A stretch of DNA of 64,000 nucleotides, from contig JAVHKY010000024.1 of NCBI GenBank assembly GCA_035079385.1, positions 1,674,001 to 1,738,000 on the forward strand, read 5' to 3'. The notes beneath the pieces were generated by a model. That model was not told the origin of the DNA and did not search any database. It was given only the letters and a program-made list of their open reading frames with translations. Within the stretch, counting starts at the first letter, position 1; each line of letters opens with the position of its first letter. Origin of the DNA: Aspidiotus rigidus (lineage: Eukaryota > Arthropoda > Insecta > Hemiptera > Diaspididae). A program made the translations under genes and the position numbers. Of the stretch, positions 60,549 through 64,000 are shown piece after piece.

Positions 60549-62035
60549 CTCTTGAGTACTAAATCTCAATAAGAAAAAGAGCTTCAGATCTTTTCGGTTC
60601 CAGATCGTGACAGGAGAAGAGAAACCGTAGACTGAATTCGTGGACTACTGAAAATATTCGCCATAATTACCGAAAAAAAAAAAAAAAAGAGTGACCGAAA
60701 TTATTTTTAAAAATTCGAATAATAAATTTCGAAAATGCTAGAAACCTTCAAGTATTGAAAAATCTTTTTTTTCTGTTCTCTTGAGATAACACTAAGAAAT
60801 TCGTGTATGTTTCTTCTTTTTCCGAGGGAACAGTTGAAAATTTCGTGTAGTACACTTTTCGTTACCACAACTTACTATCCATTCTCTTAGATAATTTTTT
60901 TGTAATAATAGTGTTTTTCGTTCAAACACCTTTTTATTTTCGTGCAGTTTAATATTCCCCTTCTTTTTCTCTTAATCCGATATACTACTTCATTGTGGTG
61001 ATACGTAAGTTTGTATACGAGAATCAAACTTCCTCTCTAAAGATGATCCTCGAAGACGTGCAGATAATTACAATAAATCAACAAAAACCATTCATGTTAC
61101 ACAAATCAATTTTATTCCACATTTTTCTCGCATAATTCAAAACATTCTTCTGTTTCATTTTGTTTAGTAAAAATACGTATTAACCAGACAAGACAGGAAT
61201 TAAAATTTGTAAAACATACTTCCACTCAAACATTACAACTACAGGGAGGACAAGAAAAAAGAAAAAAAAATTGACACATCCAAGTCGAACACTACTTTAG
61301 ATCATTTCATAAAACTGCGTTAAAATTTGTTTGCGCTTCTCTTCACAACTTCACAACTAATAAAATAATATTTTTTAAAAAGAAAATAATTAATCCGTAC
61401 ACACAATTATTGAATAATGAAGTAGATATTACTTTCTGTTTTCTCTTTCTAGATGTTGAAAATATTGAACTTTTTTTTTTTGTTTTTTTTTTTCATCATT
61501 GGGAGTCATTACATCCAATTATAGAATGAAAGGAAAAAAAAAAGTACTGTAAAGTAAAAAGAAAGCGAAAAAACAATATTGTAATTGCAAAACATAATAA
61601 AAAAGAGAAATCGATCTTTTAGCAAAAAAAAAAAAAGCGATTTATGCGAACAAATGAACGAAAAGAAAAAAAGCATTTTGTTTCTCAGAACATTCAATTT
61701 CACTTGAATGATGATGTACCTATTTTTAGGATTCATCAAAAAAGAGTATTTCTTAACGCAAAAGAAAATTGATTAAAAATGCATCATTTCAACGAAAGAA
61801 GAAAAAAATTAAAAATTAAAATAAAATGAAAACGAGAGAGAAAAAAAAAAGAGATTAATAAAACAATAAAAGAATTAGATGTATTCGTATGCAGTGATCA
61901 GACTCATGCTGATGTATCACAGGATGTAACCACAGACTTGAGAGAGAAAAAGAGAGAAAAAATAAATAAAACAAAAGACTTTCAATTCCCTTCATTCTTT
62001 TCAACGCTTTAAGAACATTGATCTCTTGTTTCAAT
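60549..62035. other. AT-rich 3' flank of the DNAJC14-like gene
   Basis: Many A and T runs, no domain. The 3' UTR of the minus-strand gene ending at 62036 should lie in its upper part. TTTATT words (AATAAA on the minus strand) occur, but I cannot choose the true polyadenylation site. Confidence 0.4.
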
Positions 62036-64000
62036 TTATTTCTTTCGTTTACTTTTCTTGCGGAACCTGTTGTGGTCACCGTTCGCCTGTCCTCCGCTTC
62101 CGTGACCATAAAGTGAACTCAAAAAATCTTCCAAATCTTGTTCGCTATAAGAAAAAAACAAAAAAAAATTAACGATCAAAAACCACTGTTATATTGCTCA
62201 GGAGCATAGTGCTATGGCATCGTTTTTTCAGGTAAAATGAATGAAAACAAAATACGAAGTAATTATGAACATGATCAAAATGGAGTTTGCGAAATTCTCT
62301 AACACGTTCAACCGAAACCAATTCCATTGCTGTTTCCCAAATAACCCGACATGATGCACATAAACAACCTTACGTGTCTTCTTCATCGACTATAAATCTT
62401 TTTTTTCCAAACAACTCAATTAAAAAATTACCTGCAGTTCGGTGAAGAGGGAGGAGGAGGCTGTGGAGAAGCGGGAGGCGGATTTGGCCTGTGCTTTCCG
62501 ACAACGATTCTGTACTGAACCACGTGCGTATTTGGCTTCAAATGGCGTAAATTGTCGGCCTGACAGGCGGCCCAGTCCGATATATCATACACAGCCCCAT
62601 CCATACACGCGTAATATCTCCAAAGCCAACCCAGCATCGAGCTTTCAGCCCATATGTCACCCTGCGTAATACCGATACCGTACATATGGACACGCACGCA
62701 CACACCATACCAGAATAATGCCCAACGGAAAGTGAATGAAAGAAAAAAAAATCGAAAAAAATAACAAATATGGTTAGAGAATGATGGATATGATTACAAG
62801 TACACATGTTACTCAGTAAATAGGGGTATAAGTAGTAAATTGTAAATAGTACATCGACAAGTATTTATATTATTTTGAGCCGATGAGACAGAATTGGTTA
62901 ATCACGTAGTTACTACATTAGCACTTGGAGAACTCGATCAATCGACTTTGGTGAATGTATCTAAGAGAGAACATGTAGCGCCTTCACTTTTCCATAACCA
63001 GCAACAGCGATGATGATTTTTCTATCTAATTACCACTACCCCTGCACCGATGTTAATGAGTTTATGGTGATAGTACGATTCCGAGTTCAAAAATAACCAA
63101 TGCCAGATTCCTGTCATAGACGTTCTCCTCACCCGAAGATGAACATCATTGGTCATTCTTGAACTCAGTTACAACGTACGTACAAATACAAATTCAGTAC
63201 AACGGAAATGATATAAATAAAATCTTTACGTACCTCTCTAGCTGAATGATGAATTTTGCATTGAGAACAAAATCGAGCAGCGTATAATGGTCTGTCCACC
63301 ATGGAACGTTTGTGCCTTTGTCCGCAATTCGTACACCTGTAAAAAAATAAGATCAACTTAGAAAAGGAAATAGGGTGATACAGTAACAAATTCGATCTAT
63401 AATATGTTCGAATCTTGGCTTTCAAGAAAATTGGCTGAAGTAAAATGTCAACATCAATTGACATTCTACTTCTACGTTTTTTGAATTCCTCCTTCATTTT
63501 TACTATCGAAAAATCTAGGACGAAAATTAATTTAGGGTTTTAATTGGTGAAAACTGCAAAAATCTTTTTCGGTGAATTTCGGTTTTTGCCACATCAAGAT
63601 TCCAAGAAAAGAGCGAAAATTCTTGTACAATTCTTTCTCAGAAGTAAACGTATCAGCTTTTGTTGATAATAAGCAACGCGAAATAGGCTACTTTAGTCCT
63701 ACGATGCAAGACAATCTTTACCTAATTGTATTCGCCGCATATTCCATTTTTTTGTGCAACTGAGATAACAAATCACTTAATTTTTCCCATTCTACTTCAA
63801 TCGAGTCCATCATACACCTGTCGTACGCTTTTCTTCGTTCCTGTAATCAAAATGGTGCCCCATTATATAACGTTGGCGCGAATTTTTAGCCGGAGTTCAT
63901 TTTATACGCCGCTTACCGGTTCTCCAATCAAATCGAAAGCATGTACCAATATCTTGAAAGCTTCTTCGGCGCCCGGTTGATTATTCTTATCAGGATGCAC
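62036..64000 (-). CDS. DNAJC14: DNAJC14-like J-domain co-chaperone, 3' part (5' end outside window)
   Basis: Five minus-strand exons with GT-AG borders and consistent phases are >64000-63917, 63840-63722, 63336-63234, 62661-62432 and 62144-62036, giving 214 residues to a TAA. The first holds the end of the J domain: VHPDKNNQPGAEEAFKIL with the HPD motif that stimulates Hsp70 ATPase, then AFDLIGEP|ERRKAYDR. A coiled region (WEKLSDLLSQLHKKMEYA) leads into the Jiv90 domain. That domain starts CTNCGQRHKR, continues ARFCSQCKIHHSARE|GDIWAE, then SSMLGWLWRYYACMDGAVYD and WAACQ. The two CxxC pairs probably bind zinc. A proline-rich linker and a basic tail (RKKSKRKK) end the protein, as in vertebrate DNAJC14. 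That protein sits in the ER membrane and helps membrane-protein folding and export; its membrane segments would lie upstream of this window. The order J domain then Jiv90 makes the family call strong. Expression and exact 5' structure are unknown. Confidence 0.93.
63083..63166. repeat. 84-bp imperfect hairpin in a DNAJC14 intron
   Basis: GAGTTCAAAAATAACCAATG and CATTGGTCATTCTTGAACTC are inverse with two mismatches around a 44-base loop. It lies in the 572-bp intron between the two Jiv90 exons. Perhaps a tiny MITE. Confidence 0.5.

Noticed and set aside
61855..62109. 84-codon minus frame at the end of the DNAJC14 gene
   Set aside because: It is a different frame; after splicing at 62144 the correct frame stops at 62036 with a basic tail.
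1..64000. tRNA or rRNA genes
   Set aside because: No B-box (GGTTCGANTCC) in a plausible cloverleaf and no rRNA-like segment was noticed; a covariance search would be needed to exclude them.

Overview
This is a eukaryotic nuclear window, almost certainly from an insect and perhaps a hemipteran (low confidence). It is AT-rich, has short GT-AG introns, and is dominated by decayed non-LTR retrotransposons, small inverted-repeat DNA transposons (MITEs) and degenerate satellites. Nothing bacterial is visible: no operons, ribosome binding sites, CRISPR or tRNA genes. Only two host genes could be rebuilt exon by exon, both on the minus strand.

Layout. 1-12.3 kb: two non-LTR 3' ends sharing the same terminal motif, a 42-bp minisatellite (3.7-4.4 kb), degenerate CRE-bearing repeats, a GTCGA-rich tract and an R1-like relic (8.9-9.8 kb). 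15-24 kb: several non-LTR fragments, one inserted at its poly(A) tail into another. 27-38 kb: a TTAA-flanked 500-bp transposon, a third copy of the non-LTR family, a TA-flanked 1.4-kb transposon carrying a 27-bp minisatellite, a 1.3-kb palindrome, a lone leucine-rich-repeat exon, a non-LTR copy split by a MITE and a Penelope-like 3' end. 38.6-40.3 kb: a very AT-rich island holding a broken protein-primed family B DNA polymerase of the Polinton/adintovirus type. 41.7-43.7 kb: a six-exon F-box/leucine-rich-repeat gene whose stop codon lies inside a transposon terminus. 45.3-47.1 kb: a ~240-bp satellite split by a MITE. 52-60 kb: more retroelement and hAT debris. 62.0-64.0 kb: the 3' half of a DNAJC14-like J-domain gene that runs off the right edge.

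The two genes have no evident functional link. The F-box protein would be a substrate receptor of an SCF ubiquitin ligase; the DNAJC14 protein is an Hsp70 co-chaperone. The most interesting signals are the viral-type polymerase relic, the transposon-supplied end of the F-box reading frame, a group of transposons with TTAA/GGGT ends, the long palindrome, and an excess of TGACGTCA and TGACCTTGA sites in dispersed repeats.
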